A stretch of DNA of 64,000 bases from Candidatus Amulumruptor caecigallinarius (GCA_023665605.1 JAMPDP010000001.1:1342979-1406978); one strand, 5' to 3'; counted from the stretch's first letter, positions 16,524 to 28,678 are shown. The notes: generated from the sequence alone by a model not told the origin. Numbers and translations: made by a program.

Positions 16524-17411
16524 ATGGCTCGCATGAACCTCTCAGGCATGGGCGTCGCGCTCATCACCCCATTCAAGGCTGATAAATCCATTGACTTTGA
16601 CGCACTTGCCAAACTCATAGAGTATCAGGTAGGGAGCGGCACGAATTATCTCGTGGTGCTTGGCACAACTGCCGAAACCCCTTCGCTCACCGCCGACGAA
16701 AAGCGTCAGGTGCGTGATTTCGTGGTGGAGCGGGTGGCCGGACGCATACCCTTGGTTCTTGGCCTTGGCGGAAACAACACGATGGGCGTGATTGAGGAGA
16801 TGAAGGGTATTGACAACCTCAAGCGCTTCTCAGCAATCCTGTCGGTAGTGCCATATTACAACAAGCCGAGCCAGGAGGGCATCTATCAGCATTACAAAGC
16901 GATAGCCGATGCATGTCCCATCCCGGTGATACTCTACAATGTGCCCGGCCGTACAGGTGTGAACATGACCGCCGAAACCACGCTGCGTGTGGCTGCTGAC
17001 TGTCCGAATGTGATAGGCGTGAAGGAGGCGAGTGGCAATATCACTCAGATGGATGACATCATCAAGCACAAGCCGAGTGACTTCATGGTGATTTCCGGCG
17101 ATGACGGTATCACATTCCCCCTGATAACGTTAGGTGCGGTCGGGGTGATTTCAGTGATTGGCAATGCCTTCCCGAGGGAGTTCTCCAAGATGGTTCGCCT
17201 CGGGCTGGCCGGTGAGTATGATGCCGCGCGCGCCATTCACCACCGTTTCACGGAGCTGTTCGGCTTGTTGTTTATCGACGGCAACCCTGCCGGCGTGAAG
17301 TGTGCGCTTGCAGATATGGGGATGATAGAGAATGAGCTTCGCTTGCCGCTTGTGCCCACTCGGGTGGCTACCTATGAGAAGATTCACCGTTGTTTGGACG
17401 ATCTTCGTTAA
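16524..17411 (+). CDS. dapA: 4-hydroxy-tetrahydrodipicolinate synthase
   Basis: The 295-residue TIM-barrel lyase condenses pyruvate with aspartate semialdehyde, the first committed step to diaminopimelate and lysine. Family motifs seen are GTTAETPSL (~48, with the Thr-Thr pair), VPYYNKPSQEG (the catalytic Tyr region), LYNVPGRTGVNM (~140) and IGVKEASGN (~168), in which the Lys forms the Schiff base. The length is normal. It has its own promoter and stands alone on the plus strand. The facing small gene ends 45 bases downstream. Confidence 0.96.
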   Translation: MARMNLSGMGVALITPFKADKSIDFDALAKLIEYQVGSGTNYLVVLGTTAETPSLTADEKRQVRDFVVERVAGRIPLVLGLGGNNTMGVIEEMKGIDNLKRFSAILSVVPYYNKPSQEGIYQHYKAIADACPIPVILYNVPGRTGVNMTAETTLRVAADCPNVIGVKEASGNITQMDDIIKHKPSDFMVISGDDGITFPLITLGAVGVISVIGNAFPREFSKMVRLGLAGEYDAARAIHHRFTELFGLLFIDGNPAGVKCALADMGMIENELRLPLVPTRVATYEKIHRCLDDLR

Positions 17412-17455
17412 TAAGCACAGCTTTTCAATAGGAGTCAGAGGCAAGGTAGCACACT

Positions 17456-17665
17456 TTACACCATTACAGCCGTAGAGGCTGACCACCCTTGTGTGGAATT
17501 GCGGAGCGTGAGATTAAGGAGCCCTCGTGCTTCGGCACCGTGTGCGTCATAAGCGCGGAGCACGTCGGTGAGTGAGCTGATACCGCTGAGGCGGAGCGAG
17601 GCAACTACGCGTCCTGCGTGAGCGAAGGTAGCAAATATAAGGTCGGCTGAGTGGAGAGTTTTCAT
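17456..17665 (-). CDS. Small conserved-looking hypothetical protein
   Basis: The ATG at 17665 gives 69 residues beginning MKTLHSADLIFATFAHAG. A longer TTG-started version from 17695 would begin inside the -7 element at 17693-17700, so the ATG is preferred. The sequence ends TLRNSTQGWSASTAVMV. From memory, Bacteroidales carry small proteins with this plan (an initial strand, a short helix, then the LRNxxQGWS ending); I know no function for them. It is probably cytoplasmic. It converges on dapA with 44 bases between. Confidence 0.55.
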   Translation of the reverse strand: MKTLHSADLIFATFAHAGRVVASLRLSGISSLTDVLRAYDAHGAEARGLLNLTLRNSTQGWSASTAVMV

Positions 17666-17692
17666 ATGCAGTGCTGATTTATGTTTGCACTG

Positions 17693-17700
17693 CAAAGTTG
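17693..17700 (-). promoter_or_regulatory. Near-consensus -7 element (CAACTTTG) of the small protein gene
   Basis: The minus-strand CAACTTTG differs from TAnnTTTG only at the first base. It lies 28 bases before the ATG at 17665, which supports that start. Confidence 0.4.
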
Positions 17701-17752
17701 GCGAGGTGCTCGGGCAGAAACTGTGCCCACCTAATCCAAAAGATGTGAAATG

Positions 17753-17791
17753 AGCGTCCCGGCCATGATGTGATCACTTGGCCGGGACGCT
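17753..17791 (-). terminator. Strong hairpin terminator after tpiA
   Basis: AGCGTCCCGGCCA (17753-17765) and TGGCCGGGACGCT (17779-17791) form a perfect 13-base-pair stem around a 13-base loop, 29 bases beyond the tpiA stop. On the minus strand a T-rich stretch follows. Confidence 0.75.
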
Positions 17792-17819
17792 GTGTATATC
17801 AGAATCTTCTGTGCGGGAA

Positions 17820-18575
17820 TCAGAATGCGTTTACGATGCCCATGAAGGACTCGGCATCGAGGGCTGCGCCACCGATGAGGCCGCCGTCAACGTCGGGCTT
17901 GGCGAAGAGAGCAGCCGCGTTTGAGGGCTTGCAGCTGCCACCGTAGAGGATGGAAGTGTTGTCAGCAACCTCCTTGCCATACTTGTCAGCAATAACCTTG
18001 CGGATGTGAGCGTGCATCTCCTGAGCCTGGTCGTCGGTGGCAGTCTTGCCGGTACCGATGGCCCAAACGGGCTCGTAGGCAAGGATTACCTTGCCGAAGT
18101 CCTCAGCGGAGAGGTTGAAGAGGCCATCCTCAATCTGAGCCTTGACTACATCGAGGTAAGAACCGTTCTCGCGCTGCTCAAGGACCTCGCCGATGCAGAA
18201 GATGGGGGTAAGGCCGTTGGCAAAAGCCAGAGCTACCTTCTCGCGAAGTGTCTCGGCTGTCTCGCCATAGTACTGGCGGCGTTCGCTGTGACCGAGGATT
18301 ACGTAAGTTGCGCCGGTTGAAGCAACCATCTCGGCAGAAACCTCACCGGTGTATGCGCCCTTGGCGTGATCAGCGCAGTTCTCAGCACCGAGACCGAGGA
18401 GATTGGTGTCAATCACACCGTTGACGCTTGCAAGGTGGGTGAAGGGAACGCAGATGATGACGTCACACTTGGGGGTAACCTTCTTGAGGGCCTCATTGAC
18501 ATCCTTAGCCAGCCCGACGCCTTCGGCGAGGGTGGTGTTCATCTTCCAGTTGCCTGCTACGATTTTCTTTCTCAT
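17820..18575 (-). CDS. tpiA: Triosephosphate isomerase
   Basis: The 251-residue cytoplasmic TIM-barrel enzyme interconverts dihydroxyacetone phosphate and glyceraldehyde 3-phosphate. Visible catalytic elements are GNWKMN with the substrate Lys (~10-13), ILGHSERR with the electrophilic His (~95), and [11 protein letters not shown] with the catalytic Glu and flexible loop (~165-175). The phosphate-binding segment is [10 protein letters not shown] -7 element at 18620-18627 lies inside the end of the upstream gene, so tpiA has its own promoter and may also be read from the DUF1599-DoxX/MauE transcript. Confidence 0.97.
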   Translation of the reverse strand: MRKKIVAGNWKMNTTLAEGVGLAKDVNEALKKVTPKCDVIICVPFTHLASVNGVIDTNLLGLGAENCADHAKGAYTGEVSAEMVASTGATYVILGHSERRQYYGETAETLREKVALAFANGLTPIFCIGEVLEQRENGSYLDVVKAQIEDGLFNLSAEDFGKVILAYEPVWAIGTGKTATDDQAQEMHAHIRKVIADKYGKEVADNTSILYGGSCKPSNAAALFAKPDVDGGLIGGAALDAESFMGIVNAF

Positions 18576-18619
18576 ATCTGTATATCTGGTTGTGAAAGTA
18601 TTGTTGATGTTCGTGTATG

Positions 18620-18627
18620 CAAATTTA
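18620..18627 (-). promoter_or_regulatory. -7 element TAAATTTG of tpiA
   Basis: The minus-strand TAAATTTG is a full -7 match 45 bases before the tpiA ATG. It overlaps the stop codon region of the upstream DoxX/MauE gene. Confidence 0.45.
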
Positions 18628-20169
18628 CGAATTATTTTGGTGATGGGCTGCTACGCCGCGCATCTTTTTGACCATGCGGTGACGCCATAGCGAGAGCACG
18701 GCGAGCACGCCATTGTTCACGGCGATAATCACGGCCATGGCAATGAGGTAAGCCCACGTGAGCCAAGTAAGGCGGGAGTGCCCGTCGGGAGCGGAATTGA
18801 TGAAGCTGATATCGTCACGGGCAAAGGCATTGTCTGCATCAAGACGCGCCAGGTACGGCCCGGCGGCACTCTTGGATGTCACCTTGCCGTCGCGCAACGT
18901 GACGATGCCGGCACGTCCTCTGACGAGTTCCTTGATTTGAAGCGGGTCGCCGTTAAACAGCGGGTACTCTGCCATGGAGAGGTCTGCCCAGATGGCCAGG
19001 TCCTGCTCTCCACCGCCAATGATTCCCACCATGGGGATGCCGTGGCGGTCAAGCAGTGCATACAGCTCATTGAGATAATAGGTGTATGACATATTGACTG
19101 CTGAAAGCGACGGGATGCAAACGAGCAGTTGCGGACCTTCATCGGCGAGCACGTCGGATGCTATGTCGTTGCCCTCAGAGTCATATATGGCAAACGGGTC
19201 ATGGGTATGAGCCGTGGATGTCCCGGCGATAATCTCGCGGTCAACGTAACTCCATGTGGAGTCGGGGAGAGCATCTACGGTAAAGGCACGTCTCTCACCA
19301 TCCTTCTCATAGATGAAGCGATAGGATGGACCGGAGGCAGCGGCATCATTCGAAGAATCCTCCGAGGTTTCGGTGAGTGACTGCCCCACAGCATATTGAC
19401 GAAAGTCAAGGAGAGGCTGCACGGAATAGCCGTCCAGCGACAGCAGCAGTGGATAGGCAATGGTGATAATCAACGGGAGCCACTGAACATAGGGGCTCAC
19501 CGCGCAGCGAACCCTCTTGTTGTAGACCAGCAGGAAGATGACACCGGCTGTGATGGAGACATTTTTCCAGAATGTGGCAGTATTGCTTATTACCCACAGG
19601 TCGCCAAAGCAGCCACAGTCAGCCACCGGGTTGACTAATGCAATGTACAGGCTGAGGGGCAGCATCCCCGCCATCAAGAGAGTAAGAATTAACGTAACAC
19701 TGCGACGGTAACAACCCAGCAGAAGCATGACACCGCTCACGAACTCAAGTGTGGAGAGCCCGACGGCAGCAGTCACCATCAGTGAATGAGGCACTGAGAA
19801 GTGCCAGGCCGCGAAGTATTCACTAATCTTGTAGACGCTCCCCCAGGGGTCAATGGCCTTGGCGAATCCGGAAGCTATGAACACGGAGCCAATAATCAGG
19901 CGCAACAGGATGACTGCTGCGAGCAGCCACTTTGAGGTTCCGGCAGAGGAATTGCCCTCTATCCGTTTCATCCGGTCTCTGTCAGAGCGCACCGCAGCAG
20001 CCACCTCGGCAGCGGTGGCTGGAGCCGAGGCTATCTCAGCCTCAGAGGGTGGCGCACCGGGGGCCGGGGATGTATCCTTATAGGATGTGTCTGGACGGGC
20101 GGCCACTTCTGCCTCAGTGACGCTATCAGTCTTCGGGGTTGGTGAGCTTGATGATGGCAAAGATGGCAT
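18625..20169 (-). CDS. DoxX/MauE-like membrane protein (BT_3928-type family)
   Basis: The 514-residue reading from 20169 has an N-terminal Ala/Ser/Pro-rich stretch of ~65 residues. A DoxX/MauE-like four-helix region follows (about 78-230) with the cysteine motif DCGCFGD (~180), and then a large periplasmic-looking domain and a final transmembrane segment (~475-500) with a basic end. MauE-like proteins move reducing equivalents or support disulfide chemistry, and the CxC pair fits that. The only other ATG is at 19971 (MKRIEG), just before the first helix; using the first start overlaps the DUF1599 gene by 44 bases, so the start is uncertain. The order DUF1599, this gene, tpiA recurs in Bacteroidales from what I recall. 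Confidence 0.75.
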   Translation of the reverse strand: MPSLPSSSSPTPKTDSVTEAEVAARPDTSYKDTSPAPGAPPSEAEIASAPATAAEVAAAVRSDRDRMKRIEGNSSAGTSKWLLAAVILLRLIIGSVFIASGFAKAIDPWGSVYKISEYFAAWHFSVPHSLMVTAAVGLSTLEFVSGVMLLLGCYRRSVTLILTLLMAGMLPLSLYIALVNPVADCGCFGDLWVISNTATFWKNVSITAGVIFLLVYNKRVRCAVSPYVQWLPLIITIAYPLLLSLDGYSVQPLLDFRQYAVGQSLTETSEDSSNDAAASGPSYRFIYEKDGERRAFTVDALPDSTWSYVDREIIAGTSTAHTHDPFAIYDSEGNDIASDVLADEGPQLLVCIPSLSAVNMSYTYYLNELYALLDRHGIPMVGIIGGGEQDLAIWADLSMAEYPLFNGDPLQIKELVRGRAGIVTLRDGKVTSKSAAGPYLARLDADNAFARDDISFINSAPDGHSRLTWLTWAYLIAMAVIIAVNNGVLAVLSLWRHRMVKKMRGVAAHHQNNS

Positions 20170-20674
20170 AATTGATTATATCCTGATAGTTGGAGGCTAC
20201 GCCCTCAGATACCGACACGCGACCGTCATTTCCTTCAATCTCCTTGATGCGGTTGAGCTTGGTCAGGATAATGTCGGTGAATGAGCATTGGCGCATATCG
20301 CGCCAGGCCTCGCCATAGTCATGGTTCTTGGCGAGCATCAGAGTGCGGGCAGCTTCTGCCTCAGTATCGTAGAGTTCGAGCGCTTGCTCAGTGGAGAGGT
20401 CACAACGGTCAGAGTCGGGCAGACGCAGCTGAATGAGAGCCATGATACCATAGTTGACGATAGCGATAAACTCAGTGAGGACACCGTCGCCCACGCGCGA
20501 TTCGCCTGTGGTCTCCAGCGTGCGTATGCGCTTGGCCTTGATGTAGAGTTGATCAGTGAGAGAAGGTACTCTCATAACGCGCCATGAAGCGCCGTAGTCT
20601 TGTAGCTTCTTCTCATACATATCACGGCAGAGCGTGAAAGCGGCATCAAATTGCCGGATTGTCTTGTCACTCAT
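20126..20674 (-). CDS. Tandem DUF1599 (Nmad1-like) protein
   Basis: The 182-residue protein holds two copies of one domain. Copy 1 reads YEKKLQDYGASWRVMR ... DQLYIKAKRIRTLE ... EFIAIVNYGIMALIQLRL. Copy 2 reads MLAKNHDYGEAWRDMR ... DIILTKLNRIKEIE ... [16 protein letters not shown]. Each keeps DYG-x-x-W, a K/R-x-x-R-I-x-x-[LI]-E segment and a final helix. This is DUF1599, also called nucleotide-modification-associated domain 1. The function in the chromosomal context is not established. It is probably cytoplasmic and co-transcribed with the DoxX/MauE gene. Confidence 0.85.
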   Translation of the reverse strand: MSDKTIRQFDAAFTLCRDMYEKKLQDYGASWRVMRVPSLTDQLYIKAKRIRTLETTGESRVGDGVLTEFIAIVNYGIMALIQLRLPDSDRCDLSTEQALELYDTEAEAARTLMLAKNHDYGEAWRDMRQCSFTDIILTKLNRIKEIEGNDGRVSVSEGVASNYQDIINYAIFAIIKLTNPED

Positions 20675-20751
20675 TAGCGCGAACTGTTATGTAGGTGCAT
20701 GCGCATCAGGAGCATCCCTACAAGTTTTGAGCTTGTAAATGTTGATAAATG

Positions 20752-20791
20752 CAGAGGGCCTGCGGCCCAATATCGGCTTGCAGGCCCTCTG
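20752..20791 (-). terminator. Terminator after the TPR gene
   Basis: CAGAGGGCCTGC (20752-20763) pairs perfectly with GCAGGCCCTCTG (20780-20791). The hairpin stands 32 bases beyond the stop of the TPR gene. Confidence 0.7.
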
Positions 20792-20822
20792 TCATGAATT
20801 GCAGGAGTGTCCGGTATACGGA

Positions 20823-22034
20823 TTAGTAGAGGTTGTTGACGCGCTCGAAGTTAGCGTTGTCCTTGAGCACGTAGTAGATGTTCTTGAGGTACTGGAGGGC
20901 GTTGTGGTTCTCGCTCAGTTCATAGCACTTCTCGAACGCGGCAGCGGCCTCACGGCGGAGGGGGTTAATCTTGTCCTGCTCAAGTTGATGGAACTGAGAC
21001 TCGGAGATGCCGGCACCGGCGCCCTCAGCGATAGCGTCGCTCTGCTCGGCGAGCATACGGCCGATGTTGTAGTAAGCATCACCGTTCTGGGGGTCGAACT
21101 CAGCGGCCTTGCGGTAGTAGGAGAGAGCCTGGTCCTTGTCGCCCTGATTTTCGTAGAGAGCACCCATGGCGATGTTGTAGACGGGGTTCTTGGGATCCTC
21201 AGCCAGACCCTTGTCAAGGAGCTGCTTGGCCTCGTCAAACTGCTTGTGCTGGAGCTTGCCCTCAATGGTGAGCTGGAAGAACACGGGTACCTCGGTACCG
21301 TGAACTTGGTAGCCCTTCTCGGCGAAGGCATACATCTGGTCAGGATTGTTGGTAATCTTGGAGATGTACATAGCCTGGTTGAAGAGGTTCTTGTCGGTGT
21401 TACCAAGCTCGATGGCCTTGTTAAAGAGACGGATGGCGTCATCGTAACGCTCCATCTGCGAGGCTACGTAGCCCTGGAGGTAAGCGTTGGTGGCAAGCAG
21501 AGAATCGGGAGAGATTTTGATCTCCTTGGCCAGTGCCGGATGGGTGGGAGCGTCGAAGTAGATGTCCCAAGCTTTATAGGCATTGGCCCAGTCCTTTGCG
21601 TTATAGAGGTAGCGTGCGGCGTTGTCGTAGTCGTCGTAGTGTGACGCTGCGAGCTTGATGAGCTCCTTGCTGTACTTGGGCTTCACCTGACCCTTCTCGT
21701 TGGGGAGGGAGTCGAGCGGGAGAGCCTTAAGAGCGAACTCGTAGGCGTTGATGATGGAGGTGCCCATGTCGTTGACATCGACATCCTGACCGGCACGAAG
21801 GAGAACGAACTCATGGTCGAAGTTCTCATAACCGGCCTTTGCGGGCACGTAGTAGGTAAGCACATTCTCAGAGCTCTCTGCATTGGTGAAAGCCGGCTTG
21901 ATAGTGTTAAGCCACTCGGTGTACTTTGTCTTACCGGGCTTGAAGCTCTTCTGTGCATCCTTCACCAGCGAAATCTGGGCGGAAGCAGCGAGACCGGCGC
22001 AGAGTGCGAGGGCTACGAGGCTTGTCTTTTTCAT
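20823..22034 (-). CDS. Exported TPR-repeat protein
   Basis: The 403-residue protein has a signal peptide (1-~19, AASAQ) and then tetratricopeptide repeats. Clear ones are YLYNAKDWANAYKAWDIYF, ASQMERYDDAIRLFNKAIELG, KQFDEAKQLLDKGLAEDPKNP and YENQGDKDQALSYYRKAAEFDPQNGDAYYNIG. It is periplasmic or attached to the envelope, and a scaffold role is likely; nothing in the sequence names the partner. It lies downstream of gyrA in the same direction with a 60-base gap and ends at the hairpin at 20752-20791. Confidence 0.85.
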   Translation of the reverse strand: MKKTSLVALALCAGLAASAQISLVKDAQKSFKPGKTKYTEWLNTIKPAFTNAESSENVLTYYVPAKAGYENFDHEFVLLRAGQDVDVNDMGTSIINAYEFALKALPLDSLPNEKGQVKPKYSKELIKLAASHYDDYDNAARYLYNAKDWANAYKAWDIYFDAPTHPALAKEIKISPDSLLATNAYLQGYVASQMERYDDAIRLFNKAIELGNTDKNLFNQAMYISKITNNPDQMYAFAEKGYQVHGTEVPVFFQLTIEGKLQHKQFDEAKQLLDKGLAEDPKNPVYNIAMGALYENQGDKDQALSYYRKAAEFDPQNGDAYYNIGRMLAEQSDAIAEGAGAGISESQFHQLEQDKINPLRREAAAAFEKCYELSENHNALQYLKNIYYVLKDNANFERVNNLY

Positions 22035-22094
22035 AACTGAAAAAATGGGTTGAAAGGTGTGGTATTGTTGTAATGTGTTATTGTACTGAAGGGG

Positions 22095-24725
<2,631 letters not shown>

Positions 24726-24807
24726 TGTGTATATGTGGATGATAAGCTATGATTCGCAGATTTTGGAGCGTAGCGCAGGGGGTGGCTGACGCAGTTTTTC
24801 CAACACA

Positions 24808-24815
24808 CAAAGGTA
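24808..24815 (-). promoter_or_regulatory. -7 element TACCTTTG of gyrA
   Basis: The minus-strand TACCTTTG matches the -7 consensus and lies 83 bases before the gyrA ATG. The -33 partner is not obvious. The leader between holds nothing else that I recognise. Confidence 0.45.
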
Positions 24816-24883
24816 GCAATTTTTCTGTAAATCCAGGCCTGTCAAGGTAGGGAAAATCACGCTATGGAAAGAGAAAACAGAAA

Positions 24884-24919
24884 AGAGCCGCCATGGCCGG
24901 TAAAGGCTTCGGCGGCTCT
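24884..24919 (-). terminator. Terminator after the GH13 amylase gene
   Basis: AGAGCCGCC (24884-24892) pairs perfectly with GGCGGCTCT (24911-24919). On the minus strand a T-rich run (TTTCTGTTTTC) follows. It stands 29 bases beyond the stop codon. Confidence 0.7.
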
Positions 24920-24948
24920 CTTCTGTGATAGTATTTCAGGGAGGGAGG

Positions 24949-27759
24949 TCAGTAGACCACAACCTTGGTGGTGTAGCCGTCCATCATAACGATGTATATG
25001 CCGGGGGCGAGATTGTCTGTGCGTCCGAGTTCATTGCCGGTGAGGTCATAGACGGAAAGAGAGTCAAATGTGCCGGAAGTCAGTATGCAACCCGTAGAGC
25101 CCCAAGCTGTGGCGGTGGGATGCCAGTCGGCAGCTACGTTCTCAGTGGAAAGCACTTCCTGAGTACCGATGACGGCATAGGCACCGGCCGGGAGGGTTAC
25201 ACCTGTATTGGTGATGGTGGGTGTCACGCCGTAACTGGCGCTGAGCAGTTTGTACTTTGAAGATGGGCCTGCGAAGTTGACAGTAACGGTGGTTGTCCCG
25301 GTTGTGTTAGGGTTGACCGCAAGATAGAGTTCCTTAGAACCGTTGACCAGACGGATGGAACGCCCCTTAGCCCAGTCAGATGCCGAGCAGGCCATGGTGG
25401 TGGTGACACCATCCTTCTCAAAGAACTCCGGATTGTCATTGCGCAGGGCTATCAGCTCAGTGTAGCTGTCTTTTAGACCGGCGCGGTCTGCATTATCAAG
25501 ATAGCTCCAAACCACTTTCTTGGGGGAGGTGTCATTGTCACCGTTGGTCTGCTTGGTGGTCTGGTCAGCGCCAAACTCCTGGAACTGCCATATCATGTGT
25601 GCTCCGGGGGACATCAGCATCTGAGCTGCGACAGAACCGAGACGGCGCATGGTCATCGCGGTGTTACCCTTGATGCCGGATGCACCATACTTCGCGCACT
25701 TGAAGGCCATGCGCTCCTCGTCATGGCTTTCTGCGTAGGATACGGTAGAACCCCATGTGCGACTGCCGTCAAGAGGCGCATAGAAGCGGTTGAGGTTGCT
25801 GTTTGAAGCGAACCCCATGGCAAACTGGCACGACTCAGAGTTGATGTTAGCCCAATTGACTTCGCCATTGGCCGCCATCTCGTTCTCCTCCTGAGTGCCT
25901 GCGAGGTCCTCATTGATGAAGTAAGCATCCGGCCGAACCTCTTTCATTGCCGCGTGGAGTTCCTTCATACGGGCTACGCGGGAGGCGTTGTAAGCGTTGG
26001 TCTTGACATCTGTCACACCGGTCCATCCGTTTGTGGCGGCATTGTATGTGGCGTTGTAGCTGGCATTGGAGCCGAGACCCTTCACCAGGTCAAAGCGGAA
26101 GCCATCCACGTTGTAAGCAGTGAGCCAATACTTCAGCGCGTCCTTGAACTGCTGTTGCACGAGAGGATTGTCCTGATTCCAGTCATTTAGTACACTGTAT
26201 GCGTGCGGGGCTCCCCCGGCGTTGTAAAACGGGTTGTCCTTCGTATCATAGAGTGCGTACCATGGATGCAGGCCATCTGTCTGGTTGAAGACGATGTCAA
26301 GAATCACGGCCATGCCGCGGCGGTGGCACTCATCAACCAGTTTGCGGTAGTCATCAGGAGTGCCATAAGCCTTGTCAGGGGCGAAGTAGAAGTTTGTGTT
26401 GTAACCCCAGGAGTTGTTGGCGTTAAACTCCATGATGGGAAGCAGCTCGATAGCATTGACACCGAGAGCCTTGAGGTATTCCAGCTTGTCCATTACGCCG
26501 GCGATGGTGCCGTTGCCCTGCGACTGACCTTCCGTTCCGGTGAAGTCGCGGATAAGAAGCTCGTATATCACGAGCTGATCCTGAGCCACACCCTTGAAGT
26601 TCTTTATGGCGAAGTCGTAGCTGTCAGCATTGGAGTTGTACACTGCAAGAGGTACGCCGTTAACCTTGTCTGACGGATATGCCGGAAGGTTGGGATAAGT
26701 GGTGGAGGGGATGCTCTTGTCATTCCATGGGTCAAGCACCAGACGCGCATAGGGGTCGCCTACACGGCGCGAGTCATCCACGAGGTAATAATATATGTGG
26801 TCTTTGCCGTCAGCCAGACCGGGCACATTCACCCAGAAGTAGCGGTAAGCAGTGGAGCCGATAGTGACATCCTGCCAAAACATCTGTCGGTCATACTTCA
26901 CTTCATAGTCATCCCAGTCGCCTACGATGAAGGCATTCGTCTTCTTCGGGGCAGCGAGGCAGAAAGTGACTGAGCCGTCAGCCTGCGCCACTGCACCCAT
27001 CACGGGCGTGCCACCGGGGTAGTCACGCTTCATGGTAGCAGCATCGCCCACGTAGACCATGCCGAGTTGCTCGGTAAGGGTGACACCCTGATAAGTGGCC
27101 TGACCGATGATGGTGTATTGACCGGGAGAAGCGAAGGTGTAGTCCGCAGTGAGCTGCGTGCCGGAACCTTGTGACAGGGGAGTGCCCGAGGTGTTGCCGA
27201 GATATATTGCAAGCTTGTCGGCAGAGCGTGTGGAGTGGAGTGTATATGTGACCGTAGTAGCGGAGGTGACAACCGTCGAGGATGTGGATGCCGTCAGGTC
27301 AATGGCAAACCCCTCGGGCTGTACGTCAATGAATATGTCGCCGCCCTCTGCCGTCTTGCCCTCCTTGGAGCCGTTGCTGTTACGGAACACGAAAGCGAGC
27401 TTGTCCACAGCCTCGGAGTCGGTGAGCCCGTAGAACTCGTTGATGCCGTTGGGTATTGTCAGCGTGTAGATGTTGTCGCTGACGCGTGTCATCTTGTACT
27501 TGTCACTGTTGGTGCTCCAGTTAGTAGCGTGCGACCACTCTGAGGAGCCTTCCAGGATTACTCCCGTGTGGGCATAAACCTGATTAGTGGGATTGTTGAC
27601 AAGATTGGCCAGACCCTTGTTGCCTCGGTCAGCATAGAATGTGATGACAATCTTCTCAGTGGTGCGCTCCACAATGGGAGGGTCGGTGGTTACCACCGGC
27701 TGGGCCGCAGCCGAGATGGCCGCCAGTGATGAAAGCAGCGTGAAGTAAAGTTTTTTCAT
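24949..27759 (-). CDS. Secreted GH13 alpha-amylase/pullulanase-like enzyme with type IX sorting domain
   Basis: The 936-residue protein has a signal peptide (1-19) and two N-terminal beta domains (~20-240). A CBM48/E-set-like module follows (APKKTNAFIVGDWDDY, ~275), and then the catalytic barrel. Active-site parts are intact: NSWGYNTNFYFAPDKAYG (~446), GFRFDLVKG with the nucleophile Asp (~555), INEDLAG with the acid/base Glu (~616) and ESHDEER with the third Asp (~680). The end (LSVYDLTGNELGRTDNLAPGIYIVM) is a T9SS type A sorting domain, so it is exported and attached to or released from the surface. The likely substrate is starch, glycogen or pullulan. It lies 31 bases beyond the OmpA gene. 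Confidence 0.88.
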   Translation of the reverse strand: MKKLYFTLLSSLAAISAAAQPVVTTDPPIVERTTEKIVITFYADRGNKGLANLVNNPTNQVYAHTGVILEGSSEWSHATNWSTNSDKYKMTRVSDNIYTLTIPNGINEFYGLTDSEAVDKLAFVFRNSNGSKEGKTAEGGDIFIDVQPEGFAIDLTASTSSTVVTSATTVTYTLHSTRSADKLAIYLGNTSGTPLSQGSGTQLTADYTFASPGQYTIIGQATYQGVTLTEQLGMVYVGDAATMKRDYPGGTPVMGAVAQADGSVTFCLAAPKKTNAFIVGDWDDYEVKYDRQMFWQDVTIGSTAYRYFWVNVPGLADGKDHIYYYLVDDSRRVGDPYARLVLDPWNDKSIPSTTYPNLPAYPSDKVNGVPLAVYNSNADSYDFAIKNFKGVAQDQLVIYELLIRDFTGTEGQSQGNGTIAGVMDKLEYLKALGVNAIELLPIMEFNANNSWGYNTNFYFAPDKAYGTPDDYRKLVDECHRRGMAVILDIVFNQTDGLHPWYALYDTKDNPFYNAGGAPHAYSVLNDWNQDNPLVQQQFKDALKYWLTAYNVDGFRFDLVKGLGSNASYNATYNAATNGWTGVTDVKTNAYNASRVARMKELHAAMKEVRPDAYFINEDLAGTQEENEMAANGEVNWANINSESCQFAMGFASNSNLNRFYAPLDGSRTWGSTVSYAESHDEERMAFKCAKYGASGIKGNTAMTMRRLGSVAAQMLMSPGAHMIWQFQEFGADQTTKQTNGDNDTSPKKVVWSYLDNADRAGLKDSYTELIALRNDNPEFFEKDGVTTTMACSASDWAKGRSIRLVNGSKELYLAVNPNTTGTTTVTVNFAGPSSKYKLLSASYGVTPTITNTGVTLPAGAYAVIGTQEVLSTENVAADWHPTATAWGSTGCILTSGTFDSLSVYDLTGNELGRTDNLAPGIYIVMMDGYTTKVVVY

Positions 27760-27790
27760 GAGTAATTATTGAATGGACTTTGGTGAGGCG

Positions 27791-28678
27791 TTATTGCACG
27801 GCAGAGCCTGCGGCTGTGTCAGTGTCTGGAGCTTGGTCAATCAGCTCCATGAATTGATCAAGGGTGGGGGTGATGATTATCTCGGTGCGACGATTGCGCT
27901 GGCGGCCGTCGGCTGATCCATTGTCAGCCACAGGATTGTACTCGCCACGACCCGCGGCGGAAAGCCTTGAAGGGTCAACGTCGAACTTGTTCTGGAGCAC
28001 CTGCACCACTGATGATGCGCGCAGAGCCGAGAGGTCCCAATTGTTGCGTATGTTGGTCTTGGAGATAGGCACATCGTCGGTGTTGCCCTCAACGACCACG
28101 TCATATGACTTGTAATCCTTGATAATCTTGGCAATCTTACCGAGGACATCCATGGCGCGGTCACTGATTTCGTAACTGCCGCTGCGGAAGAGCATATTGT
28201 CTGCGAGGGAGATGTAGACCACACCCTTCTTCACCTTCACATCGACGTCCTTCAAGTCATCACGTGAGAGCGAGCGGGTGAGATTGTTGGTAAGCACCAT
28301 GTTGAGCGAATCGCTCTTGGATTTCGCTGCCACGAGCTCCTTGATATACTTGTTTGAGGCATTGATTTCGTCAACGAGCTTGGAGATGTTGACATTACCC
28401 TGTGAATTCTGGTCAAGGCTCTTGGAGAGGTTGCCCTGAAGTATGGCATACTGCCGCTTTAGGTCCTCATTGTTGGCACGAGCTTGTTGTAGGAGAGCGT
28501 CGATGGTCTGCTTGTCGGCCGTGGTCTTGGCCAGAGAGCTCTGTGAGGTGTTATAATCTGCTGTCAACGCATCGTAGCGGGTCTGCAACTCGGCATACTT
28601 CTTCTTGCTGACACACCCTGTAAGTGTCAACGTCGATGCCATCATAACGATAGCAAACAGACGTGATGAGGTTCTCAT
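27791..28678 (-). CDS. OmpA-family peptidoglycan-binding lipoprotein
   Basis: Starting at ATG 28678 gives 295 residues with a clear lipoprotein signal, LTLTGC (Cys22); the open frame continues upstream but without a better start. A coiled-coil stretch (YAELQTRYDALTADYNT to ~110) is followed by a helical linker. A C-terminal OmpA domain ends the protein (~165-280: VVVEGNTDDVPIS, WDLSALRASSVVQVL, SAAGRGEYNPVADN, RQRNRRTEIII). The NxxLSxxRA and RRxEI motifs bind diaminopimelate in peptidoglycan. The likely role is to tether the outer membrane to the cell wall. Confidence 0.9.
   Translation of the reverse strand: MRTSSRLFAIVMMASTLTLTGCVSKKKYAELQTRYDALTADYNTSQSSLAKTTADKQTIDALLQQARANNEDLKRQYAILQGNLSKSLDQNSQGNVNISKLVDEINASNKYIKELVAAKSKSDSLNMVLTNNLTRSLSRDDLKDVDVKVKKGVVYISLADNMLFRSGSYEISDRAMDVLGKIAKIIKDYKSYDVVVEGNTDDVPISKTNIRNNWDLSALRASSVVQVLQNKFDVDPSRLSAAGRGEYNPVADNGSADGRQRNRRTEIIITPTLDQFMELIDQAPDTDTAAGSAVQ

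Noticed and set aside
20739..21644. 301-codon plus-strand frame opposite the TPR gene
   Set aside because: Its translation is Leu/Val-rich and repetitive, antisense to a clear TPR protein, and shows no family motif.
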